Source: Desulfocicer vacuolatum DSM 3385 (GTDB lineage Bacteria; Desulfobacterota; Desulfobacteria; Desulfobacterales; SURF-7). Taken from it: a stretch of 6,155 bases of DNA. How positions within the stretch are numbered: position 1 is the stretch's first letter; each line of letters starts with the position of its first letter. Of the stretch, positions 1 through 5,267 are shown piece after piece. The stretch spans positions 1 to 6,155 of the forward strand of contig CAMBQS010000218.1 of assembly GCA_945870015.1 (NCBI GenBank), written 5' to 3'. Below the pieces are notes generated by a model. That model searched no databases, was not told the DNA's origin, and worked only from the letters and a program-made list of their open reading frames with translations. The translations under genes were made by a program, and so were the position numbers.

Positions 1-177
1 TACATATCTGTTTCAAAAGAAAATCTTGTAGTTAAGGCGGGTGTGAAAACAAGCTCGGCAACCTTTATTCAGAACTATAAATCCAGCGGGTATCGCGCTG
101 TGGGTACAAAAGAATTGATATTCAAACGTGAAAACGGTCAGTGGAAAATTTATCGAGAACGATGGAAAAAGATATAA
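1..177 (+). CDS. C-terminal end of a Csd6/YafK-like L,D-transpeptidase-fold protein (NTF2-like tail), 5' truncated
   Basis: An open frame enters from the left edge in frame 1 and stops at TAA 175-177, giving 58 residues. The pattern (ISVSKENLVV..., then SATFIQNYKSSGYRAVGTK, then a lysine-rich strand, NGQWKIYRERW) is the last beta-hairpins of an NTF2-like fold. It closely resembles the C-terminal domain that follows the L,D-transpeptidase catalytic domain in the Csd6/YafK group. In H. pylori, Csd6 is a periplasmic L,D-carboxypeptidase that trims stem tetrapeptides to tripeptides. The catalytic Cys/His part lies outside the window, so the enzyme assignment is inferred from the tail and from the neighbours (a Csd4-like peptidase and a bactofilin). 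A stand-alone NTF2-like protein is the main alternative. The stop overlaps the next gene's probable start by 16 bases, so the two genes are very likely co-transcribed. Confidence 0.6.
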   Translation, partial: YISVSKENLVVKAGVKTSSATFIQNYKSSGYRAVGTKELIFKRENGQWKIYRERWKKI

Positions 178-977
178 CAAAACCGGATTCTCCAATTCAG
201 AACAGGAGAGGCAGAAATTGGCATCTGCTGTTAGTTGATGACCATGGGAAAATGATATCCTTTCAATGGTTGAAAAGCGCTGCGATTATAATCATTATCT
301 CACTTCTTTTTTTTATCGGATGTTCCATCTCATTGTTTGCTCTTTATCGCAGCCATCAGAATGAAAATATTCGGCTGAAAGATAAACTTGAAGAATCCAT
401 AAAAGAGAATAAAAGCCTCCGAAATGAAATGGATATATTTTTGGCAAGGGTTGAACGGACAGAGTCGGAAAAAGAATCAGACCATGAAAAGAAGTCGCCA
501 TCAGGAGTAGAACAAACCATACGATCCAGTGAAAATAAGCAGACGGTGGACGTGATAGCGGATGCTCATCCGGTTCAAGAGGAAGAAAAAGAAACAATAA
601 AAGAATCTGTTCAGCAAACAAAACTTGGTGTTACCAATTTCAACATCAACCAGGGGTCTGGATCTCCTGATTCGCTTAAAATCAGTTTTGTCATCAGCAA
701 TATTGACCCGTCTGTCAAAACCGCTTCCGGTTATATATTTATTGTTTTAAAGCCGGATGAAAATGATCAGAATACCTGGTTTTCCGTTCCTCCGGCCGAG
801 CTGAAGGAGGGATATCCCATTCATGCGAAAGAAGGACAGTTTTTCAGGATATCCCGATTTAAAACAGTTTATTTCCGATCCAAAACTCAAATTCCATTGG
901 GGCAATTAAAAACCGCTTCTGTTTTTGTGTTTGATATACAGGAAAGGCCGGTTCTTGAAAAAAAATTTTCATTATGA
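162..977 (+). CDS. single-pass membrane protein with coiled coil and periplasmic beta-rich domain, unknown function
   Basis: I do not recognise this as a named family. From ATG 162 it is 271 residues. An in-frame GTG at 141 would add 7; neither start has a good ribosome site (only a GAG four bases before 162). Layout: a short basic N-terminus (NRRGR at 14-18), then WHLLLVDDHGK, similar in style to the pre-membrane strand of M23-type envelope proteins. One transmembrane helix follows at about 38-62, then a charged coiled coil at about 63-102. Next come a Glu/Lys/Ser-rich linker to about 152 and a beta-rich C-terminal domain at about 155-271 (ISFVISNID, GYIFIVLKP, ASVFVFDI). The positive-inside rule puts the N-terminus in the cytoplasm and the bulk in the periplasm. 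It overlaps the upstream stop and ends in ATGA, within an operon of peptidoglycan-trimming enzymes and a bactofilin. A linker or scaffold role like that of H. pylori Csd5 is an inference from topology and context only. Confidence 0.85.
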   Translation: MEKDITKPDSPIQNRRGRNWHLLLVDDHGKMISFQWLKSAAIIIIISLLFFIGCSISLFALYRSHQNENIRLKDKLEESIKENKSLRNEMDIFLARVERTESEKESDHEKKSPSGVEQTIRSSENKQTVDVIADAHPVQEEEKETIKESVQQTKLGVTNFNINQGSGSPDSLKISFVISNIDPSVKTASGYIFIVLKPDENDQNTWFSVPPAELKEGYPIHAKEGQFFRISRFKTVYFRSKTQIPLGQLKTASVFVFDIQERPVLEKKFSL

Positions 978-1036
978 ATCAACCGGCTGTATTGGATTGG
1001 AAAACCGGAATCCGTCAGCTCATGATAGCCCCAAGT

Positions 1037-1041
1037 AAGGA
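1037..1041 (+). promoter_or_regulatory. ribosome binding site that decides the M99 peptidase start
   Basis: AAGGA lies 7 bases before ATG 1049 and that ATG opens directly into a signal peptide. The longer reading from ATG 974, which overlaps the previous stop as ATGA, would put 25 mostly hydrophilic residues in front of the signal peptide and has no comparable site. I therefore prefer 1049. Confidence 0.6.
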
Positions 1042-1048
1042 AAGAAAT

Positions 1049-2851
1049 ATGAAGTCGATAATCATTATGATCTTGTGTGTCGGTATTATGGTACTGCTCA
1101 GTGTCCATCCTGTTCAAGCAAAGAAAAGTCACACCGTCTTTTTTGAAGGAACAGATCATGAATTGCATGTCTATAAAAGTTTTGGAAATGAACCTGGAAA
1201 AACACTGATGCTGATCGGTGGAATTCAGGGAGATGAACCAGGGGGATTTTTGTCGGCAGATCTCTATGCAGACTTTTCATTATCAAAGGGAAACTTGATT
1301 GTTGTTCCAAGAGCAAATTTTCTTTCCATTATGTTAAACAAAAGGAAAGTGAATCAGGATATGAATCGAAAGTTTGCAGAAGATGACACCCATACCTATG
1401 AAACCGAGATTGTTGCAATTCTCAAAAAATTGATTTCAGAGTCCGACTTGCTGCTGAACCTTCATGATGGATCGGGGTTTTATTCGGATAAATGGATCAG
1501 TCAGGAACAGAATCCAGAACGATATGGTCAGTCCATAATTGCGGATTGTGAGAGTTTCATGGCAGAAGGGAATGGTCGGGGGATTAGTCTGGGTGAGATG
1601 GCCAGAATCGTTTCAGAAAAAATTAACAGAAAGATCAAGAATCCACTGTACCATTTTCATTTTAATAACCATAATACCAAAGAAAAATCATCTATTCACA
1701 AGGAACAGCGAAAATCAGCCACATACTATGCCCTGTATACTTGCGGTATTCCGGCATTTGGAGTGGAAACCAGCAAGTCACTTCCTTTGGAAGAAAAGGT
1801 GCTTCATCATAATTGGGCGATCAATGCTTTTATGGAGGAGCTTGGTATCATCCCGGAAACACCGGGCATTAATCTGGATCATCCGGAGTTGCGGTATCTG
1901 ATTATTTCCGTCAATGACTCTCTTCCGATTCTTGTGGAGAATCAGCAGACATTGTTTGTTAAACCCGGAGATATGATTATGGTATCCCATATCGAGGCAA
2001 ACTATGAACGGGGTCTGAGCGCTGATATTATCGGTATAGGAACGTTCAATGATACCCGTAAAAAAATAAAAATTGAAAAGCCTACCAGAATTGTTGCAAG
2101 AAAAGATTTTTATCCCTGTGGGAATATATATCTCTCTTTTTCAGAAGACAGGGATCGGTTTGCCCATGAGGTTTCGGTTGCAAAGCAGCACGAATCCAGG
2201 CCGCCATATCTTTTTTTTAAAGTGAAGATCAATGGAAGAGAAAGTATTCTTCGGGACAATGATCAAGTGAAACTGATTCAAGGGGATAAAATTCTGATCG
2301 AGGATATCATCACCGGATTATATGATCCCTCTAAGCTGGTGGTTAATTTTAAAGGCTTTGTCGGAGATAAGGACAATAATACAGGTGAAGACAGGGGGTA
2401 TGTCATTGACACCAAATCCGATCTGTTGGCCGACTATTCGACGGAAAAAAAGGGCACGGGCTATCAGGTGGTTGTGTTGTCCGGAAGGGAAACGGTTGGT
2501 AAGTTGTTTTTTGAATTAGAAGAAGCAACGTTTAATTATATTGTTATTGAAACTGGGAATCATAAAAAACAATGCCTTGTACCTGGTGATGTTGTGAATC
2601 TGAGATCGGATGAAAGAGTCCATTTGGTGGATATTATAACCAATGTTGAAAACAGGATGGATGTCAAAGCCTATTGGAGTGGTCCAGGAATGACCAAACA
2701 ATATGTAGAGATAAAGAATAAGATACCGATAGATATTCTGACGGATACACCCGCAAACATGTCTGAAAATCAATACCGGCTAGATGTTCAGAGGGGTGAT
2801 GAGATCATGGGGTCTGTCTATTTTAAACTGTTTTCAGGAGATGCATCATGA
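1049..2851 (+). CDS. secreted M99-family carboxypeptidase, Csd4/Pgp1-like (cell-shape peptidoglycan trimming)
   Basis: A 600-residue protein with a signal peptide (hydrophobic 4-19, cut probably after PVQA, residue 24), so it acts in the periplasm. The metallopeptidase domain spans about 30-270. GGIQGDEPGG supplies Q60 and E63, LNLHDGSG supplies H139, and FGVETSK supplies E240 as the likely catalytic glutamate. Q-x-x-E in place of the usual H-x-x-E of M14 enzymes matches H. pylori Csd4, whose zinc is held by Gln, Glu and His. Csd4 and Campylobacter Pgp1 are DL-carboxypeptidases that cut muramyl tripeptides to dipeptides and are needed for helical shape. After the catalytic domain come three beta-rich repeats (about 282-373, 386-491 and 496-596). 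This makes the protein clearly longer than Csd4 (about 440 residues). An alternative label is succinylglutamate desuccinylase/aspartoacylase-like, but the Gln ligand, signal peptide and neighbours favour M99. The stop overlaps the bactofilin start (ATGA). Family confidence is high; the substrate is inferred. Confidence 0.85.
   Translation: MKSIIIMILCVGIMVLLSVHPVQAKKSHTVFFEGTDHELHVYKSFGNEPGKTLMLIGGIQGDEPGGFLSADLYADFSLSKGNLIVVPRANFLSIMLNKRKVNQDMNRKFAEDDTHTYETEIVAILKKLISESDLLLNLHDGSGFYSDKWISQEQNPERYGQSIIADCESFMAEGNGRGISLGEMARIVSEKINRKIKNPLYHFHFNNHNTKEKSSIHKEQRKSATYYALYTCGIPAFGVETSKSLPLEEKVLHHNWAINAFMEELGIIPETPGINLDHPELRYLIISVNDSLPILVENQQTLFVKPGDMIMVSHIEANYERGLSADIIGIGTFNDTRKKIKIEKPTRIVARKDFYPCGNIYLSFSEDRDRFAHEVSVAKQHESRPPYLFFKVKINGRESILRDNDQVKLIQGDKILIEDIITGLYDPSKLVVNFKGFVGDKDNNTGEDRGYVIDTKSDLLADYSTEKKGTGYQVVVLSGRETVGKLFFELEEATFNYIVIETGNHKKQCLVPGDVVNLRSDERVHLVDIITNVENRMDVKAYWSGPGMTKQYVEIKNKIPIDILTDTPANMSENQYRLDVQRGDEIMGSVYFKLFSGDAS
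1892..2848 (+). repeat. three tandem beta-domain repeats within the M99 peptidase
   Basis: This is protein-level repetition in the C-terminal half of the peptidase. Each unit of about 100-110 residues opens with a Tyr-hydrophobic strand (RYLIISVN at 282, PYLFFKVKING at 386, NYIVIETGN at 496). Each then has a VKPGD/IQGD/LRSD turn and an I-x-x-I strand. Units two and three end with similar closing strands (GRETVGKLFFELE; GDEIMGSVYFKL); unit one ends more loosely with CGNIYLSFSE. The spacing between unit openings is about 103 and 110 residues. The first two units probably correspond to the M99 middle and C-terminal domains; the third looks like an added copy. Confidence 0.55.
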
Positions 2852-3228
2852 AAGACAAGTCAAAAAATTTATCGATTATCGATAAGGATCTTGTTTTTGA
2901 TGGCTCAATATCCAGTAAAGGGAATCTGGTTATTCGTGGGAGGGTTCAGGGAAATCTTGTTGGTGAGAAAATCGTTATTGCCGAAGATGGAGCTGTATTT
3001 GCCGATGTTGAAGTCGCCAGTTTAACAATTGGTGGTGTATTTGAAGGAAGAGTTCGGGCTTCAAAGGAACTTGTCATTTTATCAACAGGCAGTTGCACGG
3101 GGATTGTTCATTGCAACAGCCTGACAGTGGAATGCGGTGGATTGCTGAATGCAGGGGTAACTTTTTTTTCAATAGATGAAAGAGAAGTGGATAAAAGAGA
3201 TGCGGTCATGAACAGTATAACCATTTAA
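2848..3228 (+). CDS. bactofilin (CcmA/BacM family cytoskeletal scaffold)
   Basis: A 126-residue protein with a short polar N-terminus (about 10 residues) and then the bactofilin beta-helix core. The core shows repeated short hydrophobic strands and glycine turns: VFDGSISSKGNLVIRGRVQG, then IVIAEDGAVFADVEV, LTIGGVFEGRV, LVILSTGSCTGIV and LTVECGGLLNAGVTF. This is the usual size and pattern for the family. Bactofilins polymerise without nucleotide on the cytoplasmic face of the inner membrane and recruit or position cell-wall enzymes; the H. pylori member CcmA is essential for helical shape. The ATG overlaps the M99 stop as ATGA. AGGAG at 2836-2840 sits 7 bases upstream, so translation may be both coupled and independently initiated. 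It is the last gene of the + strand operon, and its TAA overlaps the convergent CYTH gene by 4 bases. Family assignment is firm; the shape role is inferred from the neighbours. Confidence 0.93.
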   Translation: MKDKSKNLSIIDKDLVFDGSISSKGNLVIRGRVQGNLVGEKIVIAEDGAVFADVEVASLTIGGVFEGRVRASKELVILSTGSCTGIVHCNSLTVECGGLLNAGVTFFSIDEREVDKRDAVMNSITI

Positions 3229-3839
3229 TCTTTTTTACCTTCTTGAAAAGATTGAATGATCGGGCCAAAGGATGCACCGAGAGGTTTGAAATTCTCAAAT
3301 GTAACATCTGAGAAGGATAAATTGAGCTTTGTTTTAATCCTTTCAAAGATGGACAGATAGTTGGCAAGAATTCGATCTCCCCAGCACAGGTTTAATCGTT
3401 GAGCAGATTCAATAATTTCATTTCCCTTTCCTTCAATTTCTAAAAAATTACCATAAGGCATGGTATCAATGCAAAAAATAAGATCGTTCAGGATCAGGGT
3501 CTCACGCCATTTTTCATATATCTGTTCTTCATGAAAGCCAATGGCTTCAAGGATATTTTGCATGATGTGAAAATCACTGACTTCAACTTCAAGTTCCCGG
3601 AGGATTTTAAACTCCTGGTTTTGACCTGGTGATTTTGACTTGAAGGTAAGCGTCGATTTCCGGTCTTTTCGAAGCCTCAGGATGGATTCTCTTTGAAGGA
3701 AGCTGTTCTGTGCATCTTCATACCGGATATTGGTTTCAAAAAACCGGCCTTGAGATTTCGTACCCAGTTCAAGTATACGATGTCTCAGATCAGACAGGTT
3801 GGAAATATGGAATTTAACTTCAACTTCAAGAGGATTCAT
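3225..3839 (-). CDS. CYTH-domain protein (CyaB/ThTPase-like triphosphate-binding enzyme)
   Basis: On the minus strand from ATG 3839-3837 this is 204 residues. An in-frame ATG at 3854 would add 5, but GGGAG (3852-3848) lies 8 bases before the inner ATG, and CYTH proteins typically start right before the first strand. The acidic/basic tunnel residues of the family are all visible: ExExK at 5-9 (EVEVK), RxR at 55-57, TFK at 65-67, ExE at 82-84, KxR at 110-112, D125 in CIDTMPYG, and ExE at 134-136. The CYTH superfamily covers class IV adenylate cyclases, thiamine-triphosphatases and inorganic triphosphatases, which act on triphosphates with divalent metal in a tunnel. The sequence does not tell which substrate applies here, though the FLEIEG ending is common in CyaB-labelled proteins. 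About 30 C-terminal residues (NLSFSDVTFENF...) lie beyond the core. Transcribed alone, it converges on the bactofilin gene and has no visible functional link to its neighbours. Confidence 0.88.
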   Translation of the reverse strand: MNPLEVEVKFHISNLSDLRHRILELGTKSQGRFFETNIRYEDAQNSFLQRESILRLRKDRKSTLTFKSKSPGQNQEFKILRELEVEVSDFHIMQNILEAIGFHEEQIYEKWRETLILNDLIFCIDTMPYGNFLEIEGKGNEIIESAQRLNLCWGDRILANYLSIFERIKTKLNLSFSDVTFENFKPLGASFGPIIQSFQEGKKD

Positions 3840-3847
3840 TGGGTTTG

Positions 3848-3852
3848 CTCCC
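3848..3852 (-). promoter_or_regulatory. ribosome binding site that decides the CYTH gene start
   Basis: Read on the minus strand this is GGGAG, 8 bases before the ATG at 3839. The upstream ATG at 3854 has only a weak GGA-type site. The site overlaps the codons that the longer reading would use. Confidence 0.5.
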
Positions 3853-3890
3853 ATTGTATTTTCCAGGAGAGTATGAATGAGGATGTTCTG

Positions 3891-3911
3891 TACATTTATT
3901 TTATAAATGTA
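3891..3911. repeat. 21-bp palindrome upstream of the CYTH gene, operator-like
   Basis: TACATTTAT and ATAAATGTA form perfect 9-bp arms around a TTT centre. It lies about 40-70 bases upstream of the CYTH start codon. On the minus strand the centre also reads TATAAA, a possible -10. This placement suits a dimeric repressor site over the CYTH promoter, but AT-rich palindromes also arise by chance. Confidence 0.45.
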
Positions 3912-3941
3912 TCTTTATCTTGAAAACATGGGAAATGTCAA
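3912..3941 (-). promoter_or_regulatory. possible promoter for the CYTH gene
   Basis: Read on the minus strand, a perfect TTGACA (3941-3936) is followed after 18 bases by TAAAGA (3917-3912), a weak -10. The predicted start of transcription would fall at or next to the 3891-3911 palindrome. The -35 sequence is part of a 12-bp repeat that also occurs at 4034-4045, so it may be repeat-borne. Confidence 0.35.
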
Positions 3942-3944
3942 TTG
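3933..3944. repeat. 12-bp direct repeat, left copy
   Basis: AAATGTCAATTG occurs here and identically at 4034-4045, with 89 bases between the copies. The pair brackets the 53-bp palindrome. It could be a pair of regulator sites or a trace of a duplication. Confidence 0.55.
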
Positions 3945-3948
3945 GGCA

Positions 3949-3957
3949 AGAGAAAAA
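3949..3957. repeat. 9-bp direct repeat, left copy (possible target-site duplication)
   Basis: AGAGAAAAA directly abuts the left end of the 53-bp palindrome and is repeated exactly at 4011-4019, directly abutting its right end. The placement at both ends fits a target-site duplication, although the sequence is A-rich. Confidence 0.4.
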
Positions 3958-4010
3958 GGGTGCAATTAAAAGTGTTGGGTTTCAATTACCCAACAGTTTT
4001 GATTACACCC
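3958..4010. repeat. 53-bp long inverted repeat (mini-element or stable hairpin)
   Basis: Arms 3958-3980 and 3988-4010 can pair at 21 of 23 positions, with C:A and G:G mismatches and one T:G wobble, around a 7-base loop TTCAATT. The tip GTTGGGT/ACCCAAC is perfect. It has no T-run on the + strand. On the minus strand it is followed by TTTTTCTC, so it could stop leftward transcription, but no leftward gene lies upstream of it. Exact flanking 9-bp repeats suggest a very small insertion-like element instead. Confidence 0.6.
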
Positions 4011-4019
4011 AGAGAAAAA
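4011..4019. repeat. 9-bp direct repeat, right copy
   Basis: AGAGAAAAA is identical to 3949-3957 and starts at the base after the palindrome ends. Confidence 0.4.
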
Positions 4020-4033
4020 AGGAGAAATTCATA

Positions 4034-4045
4034 AAATGTCAATTG
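4034..4045. repeat. 12-bp direct repeat, right copy
   Basis: AAATGTCAATTG is identical to 3933-3944. It ends 14 bases before the -35 of the probable rplM promoter, a position where an activator or repressor could act. Confidence 0.55.
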
Positions 4046-4059
4046 AATTATATTTTTTC

Positions 4060-4088
4060 TTGACAGCGGTTGAACTTTCCTTTAATAG
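4060..4088 (+). promoter_or_regulatory. probable sigma-70-type promoter of rplM-rpsI
   Basis: A consensus TTGACA at 4060-4065 is followed after 17 bases by TAATAG at 4083-4088. An overlapping alternative is TTGAAC at 4070 with TAGATT at 4092. Either gives a leader of about 20-35 bases before the GTG start. The -35 is strong and the -10 only fair. Confidence 0.5.
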
Positions 4089-4110
4089 TATTAGATTCTT
4101 TTTTTGAGAT

Positions 4111-4115
4111 AGGAG
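4111..4115 (+). promoter_or_regulatory. ribosome binding site fixing the GTG start of rplM
   Basis: AGGAG lies 8 bases before GTG 4124. Starting there gives the normal L13 N-terminus (MKKYTYSANK). The longer reading from 4070 adds 18 residues foreign to L13 and would begin inside the promoter. Confidence 0.75.
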
Positions 4116-4123
4116 ACAGGATT

Positions 4124-4558
4124 GTGAAAAAATATACATATAGCGCAAATAAAACAGATAAACTTGGCAATTGGTTTTTGGTAGATGCAGAAGGGGCTGT
4201 ACTTGGAAGGCTGGCATCTGCAATCGCAGGACGACTCAGAGGGAAAGATACACCTCTTTTTTCACCTCATGCGGATATGGGAGATTCGGTTGTTGTTATC
4301 AATGCGGAAAAGATCACATTGACCGGCAAAAAATGGGATCAAAAAACCTATTACCGTCATAGCGGCTGGATGGGTGGGATTACAGCAATCACTGCGAAAA
4401 ATCTTCTGGAAAAGAAGCCGGAAGATATCATCCGTATCGCTGTCAGAGGAATGCTTCCGAAAAACAGACTTGGCCGGCAGATGTTGAAAAAATTGAGGGT
4501 TTATTCCGGGTCTGAACATCCCCATGTCGCGCAAAAGCCTGAGGCTCTTGGTTTATAA
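4124..4558 (+). CDS. rplM: 50S ribosomal protein L13
   Basis: A 144-residue protein, the usual bacterial L13 length, starting at GTG. Family landmarks are all present: the N-terminal KKYTYSANK and NWFLVDAEGAVLGRLAS, then GKDTPLFSPHADMGDSVVVI, and TGKKWDQKTYYRHSGWMGG. The L13 signature region AVRGMLPKNRLGRQMLKKL and the end YSGSEHPHVAQKPEAL follow. L13 binds 23S rRNA early in assembly of the large subunit. It is followed after 33 bases by rpsI, the nearly universal bacterial pairing, and is presumably transcribed from the TTGACA promoter just upstream. In E. coli, L13 represses its own operon through the mRNA leader; no clear equivalent structure is visible in this short leader. Confidence 0.98.
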   Translation: MKKYTYSANKTDKLGNWFLVDAEGAVLGRLASAIAGRLRGKDTPLFSPHADMGDSVVVINAEKITLTGKKWDQKTYYRHSGWMGGITAITAKNLLEKKPEDIIRIAVRGMLPKNRLGRQMLKKLRVYSGSEHPHVAQKPEALGL

Positions 4559-4591
4559 AAAAATATCACTTCATATTGTTTGGGGACTTGT

Positions 4592-4987
4592 ATGGAAAAG
4601 AGTATTGTTTATTATGCAACTGGAAAACGTAAGAATGCGATTGCACGGACCTGGCTTACACCGGGTAAAGGTGAAATCATTGTAAATGAAATGCCGATTG
4701 AGGCGTATTTCACCGTTGAAACTTCAAAGATTATTTTGAAACAGCCTTTAATCCTTACCAATAATTTGGAATCGTTCAATATCAAAGTCAAGGTCAAGGG
4801 TGGTGGTTTATCCGGTCAGGCAGGTGCTGTCCGGCATGGTATCACAAGAGCCTTGATACTGGCTGATCCTGATTTGCGTGGAGTATTAAAAAAAGCTGGT
4901 TTTATCAAGCGAGATCCGCGTGTCAAGGAAAGAAAGAAATACGGGCAAAAAGGCGCTCGAGCACGGTTCCAGTTCTCAAAACGGTAG
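4592..4987 (+). CDS. rpsI: 30S ribosomal protein S9
   Basis: A 131-residue protein of normal S9 length. It starts YYATGKRKNAIARTWLTPG and carries the S9 signature GGGLSGQAGAVRHGITRAL. It ends in the basic tail KKYGQKGARARFQFSKR, whose last Lys-Arg reaches the P-site tRNA in the small subunit. ATG 4592 is chosen over an in-frame TTG at 4580 because it gives the conserved N-terminus. GGGGA at 4582-4586 is the ribosome site, with a rather short 5-base spacing. It is the second and last gene of the rplM-rpsI operon and is followed by a strong terminator. Confidence 0.98.
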   Translation: MEKSIVYYATGKRKNAIARTWLTPGKGEIIVNEMPIEAYFTVETSKIILKQPLILTNNLESFNIKVKVKGGGLSGQAGAVRHGITRALILADPDLRGVLKKAGFIKRDPRVKERKKYGQKGARARFQFSKR

Positions 4988-5011
4988 ATCAACTTATATC
5001 TTATTGTTAAT

Positions 5012-5054
5012 AAAGGGAGTAGCATGTTGTGTTTGTCATGCTATTCCCTTTTTT
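5012..5054 (+). terminator. intrinsic terminator of rplM-rpsI
   Basis: Stem AAAGGGAGTAGCATG (5012-5026) pairs with CATGCTATTCCCTTT (5037-5051) over 15 bp with a single G:T wobble, around a 10-base loop. The T-run extends to 5054. It starts 24 bases after the rpsI stop. The A-run at the left foot means it could also work in the reverse direction. Confidence 0.92.
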
Positions 5055-5087
5055 GTTTTTATAATAGCGTGATCAGAGAATAGCATC

Positions 5088-5114
5088 TTGATCTGTTTAG
5101 TGCTTTCATATAGT
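5088..5114 (+). promoter_or_regulatory. weak candidate promoter upstream of the repeat element and permease gene
   Basis: TTGATC (5088-5093) and TATAGT (5109-5114) are separated by only 15 bases. The -10 is good and the spacing poor. If real, the 143-bp element lies in the untranslated leader of the permease gene. Apart from this, the terminator and the element, I see nothing in the gene-free stretch 4988-5294. Confidence 0.25.
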
Positions 5115-5124
5115 AAATAGAACA

Positions 5125-5267
5125 GAGCCAATTTCAAAAGTCTGTTGTTGTCGTTCCGGCGAAAGCCGGACACGAAGTAAAGCGTAACACTATCCAGTAT
5201 TTTCAATTTTTTTTTGGACATCGGCTTTCGCCGGTGTGACGCTTTTCAATCGTTTTGAAATTGGCTC
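5125..5267. mobile_element. 143-bp MITE/REP-like element with 15-bp terminal inverted repeats
   Basis: The ends GAGCCAATTTCAAAA (5125-5139) and TTTTGAAATTGGCTC (5253-5267) are perfect inverted repeats. The same four bases AACA flank both sides (5121-5124 and 5268-5271), as a short target duplication would. Inside, CCGGCGAAAGCCG (5156-5168) is inverted at 5222-5234. A second inner pair, AAAGCGTAACAC (5179-5190) and GTGTGACGCTTT (5234-5245), matches at 11 of 12. There is no coding frame. This looks like a non-autonomous element, or a REP-type palindrome cluster nested inside one. Similar GGCGAAAGCC palindromes are common as dispersed repeats in deltaproteobacteria; that comparison is from memory. 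Confidence 0.65.
5155..5170 (+). repeat. REP-like hairpin with GAAA loop
   Basis: TCCGGC and GCCGGA pair over 6 bp around a GAAA tetraloop. The inverted partner at 5222-5234 keeps the CGGC/GCCG core around TTTC. It is nested in the 143-bp element. Confidence 0.6.

Noticed and set aside
313..621. 102-codon minus-strand frame
   Set aside because: It lies wholly antisense to the membrane-protein gene, which has coherent domains and operon spacing; the reverse frame has no recognisable protein pattern.
974..1048. N-terminal extension of the M99 peptidase from ATG 974
   Set aside because: The ATGA overlap is attractive, but it puts 25 hydrophilic residues before a clear signal peptide, while ATG 1049 has AAGGA at good spacing.
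1539..1901. 120-codon + strand frame inside the M99 gene
   Set aside because: It is an alternative frame of a well-supported gene, rich in Trp, Arg and Ile with no family pattern.
3227..3253. Possible terminator between the bactofilin and CYTH genes
   Set aside because: The stem is 8 bp and AT-rich, the loop is 11 bases, and no T-run follows; it is too weak to call.
3958..4010. Long hairpin as an ordinary rho-independent terminator
   Set aside because: On the + strand it is followed by A-rich sequence. On the minus strand it has a short T-run but no gene upstream to terminate.
4262..4534. 90-codon minus-strand frame opposite rplM
   Set aside because: It is antisense to a certain ribosomal protein gene and shows no family pattern.
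5036..5221. 61-codon minus-strand frame after rpsI
   Set aside because: It is made of terminator and repeat-element sequence, with low-complexity Lys/Leu composition and no ribosome site; not a believable gene.
5125..5267. CRISPR-like or structured RNA reading of the repeat region
   Set aside because: There are only two inverted copies, not regularly spaced direct repeats, and no leader or cas gene; a mobile or REP-type repeat explains it better.
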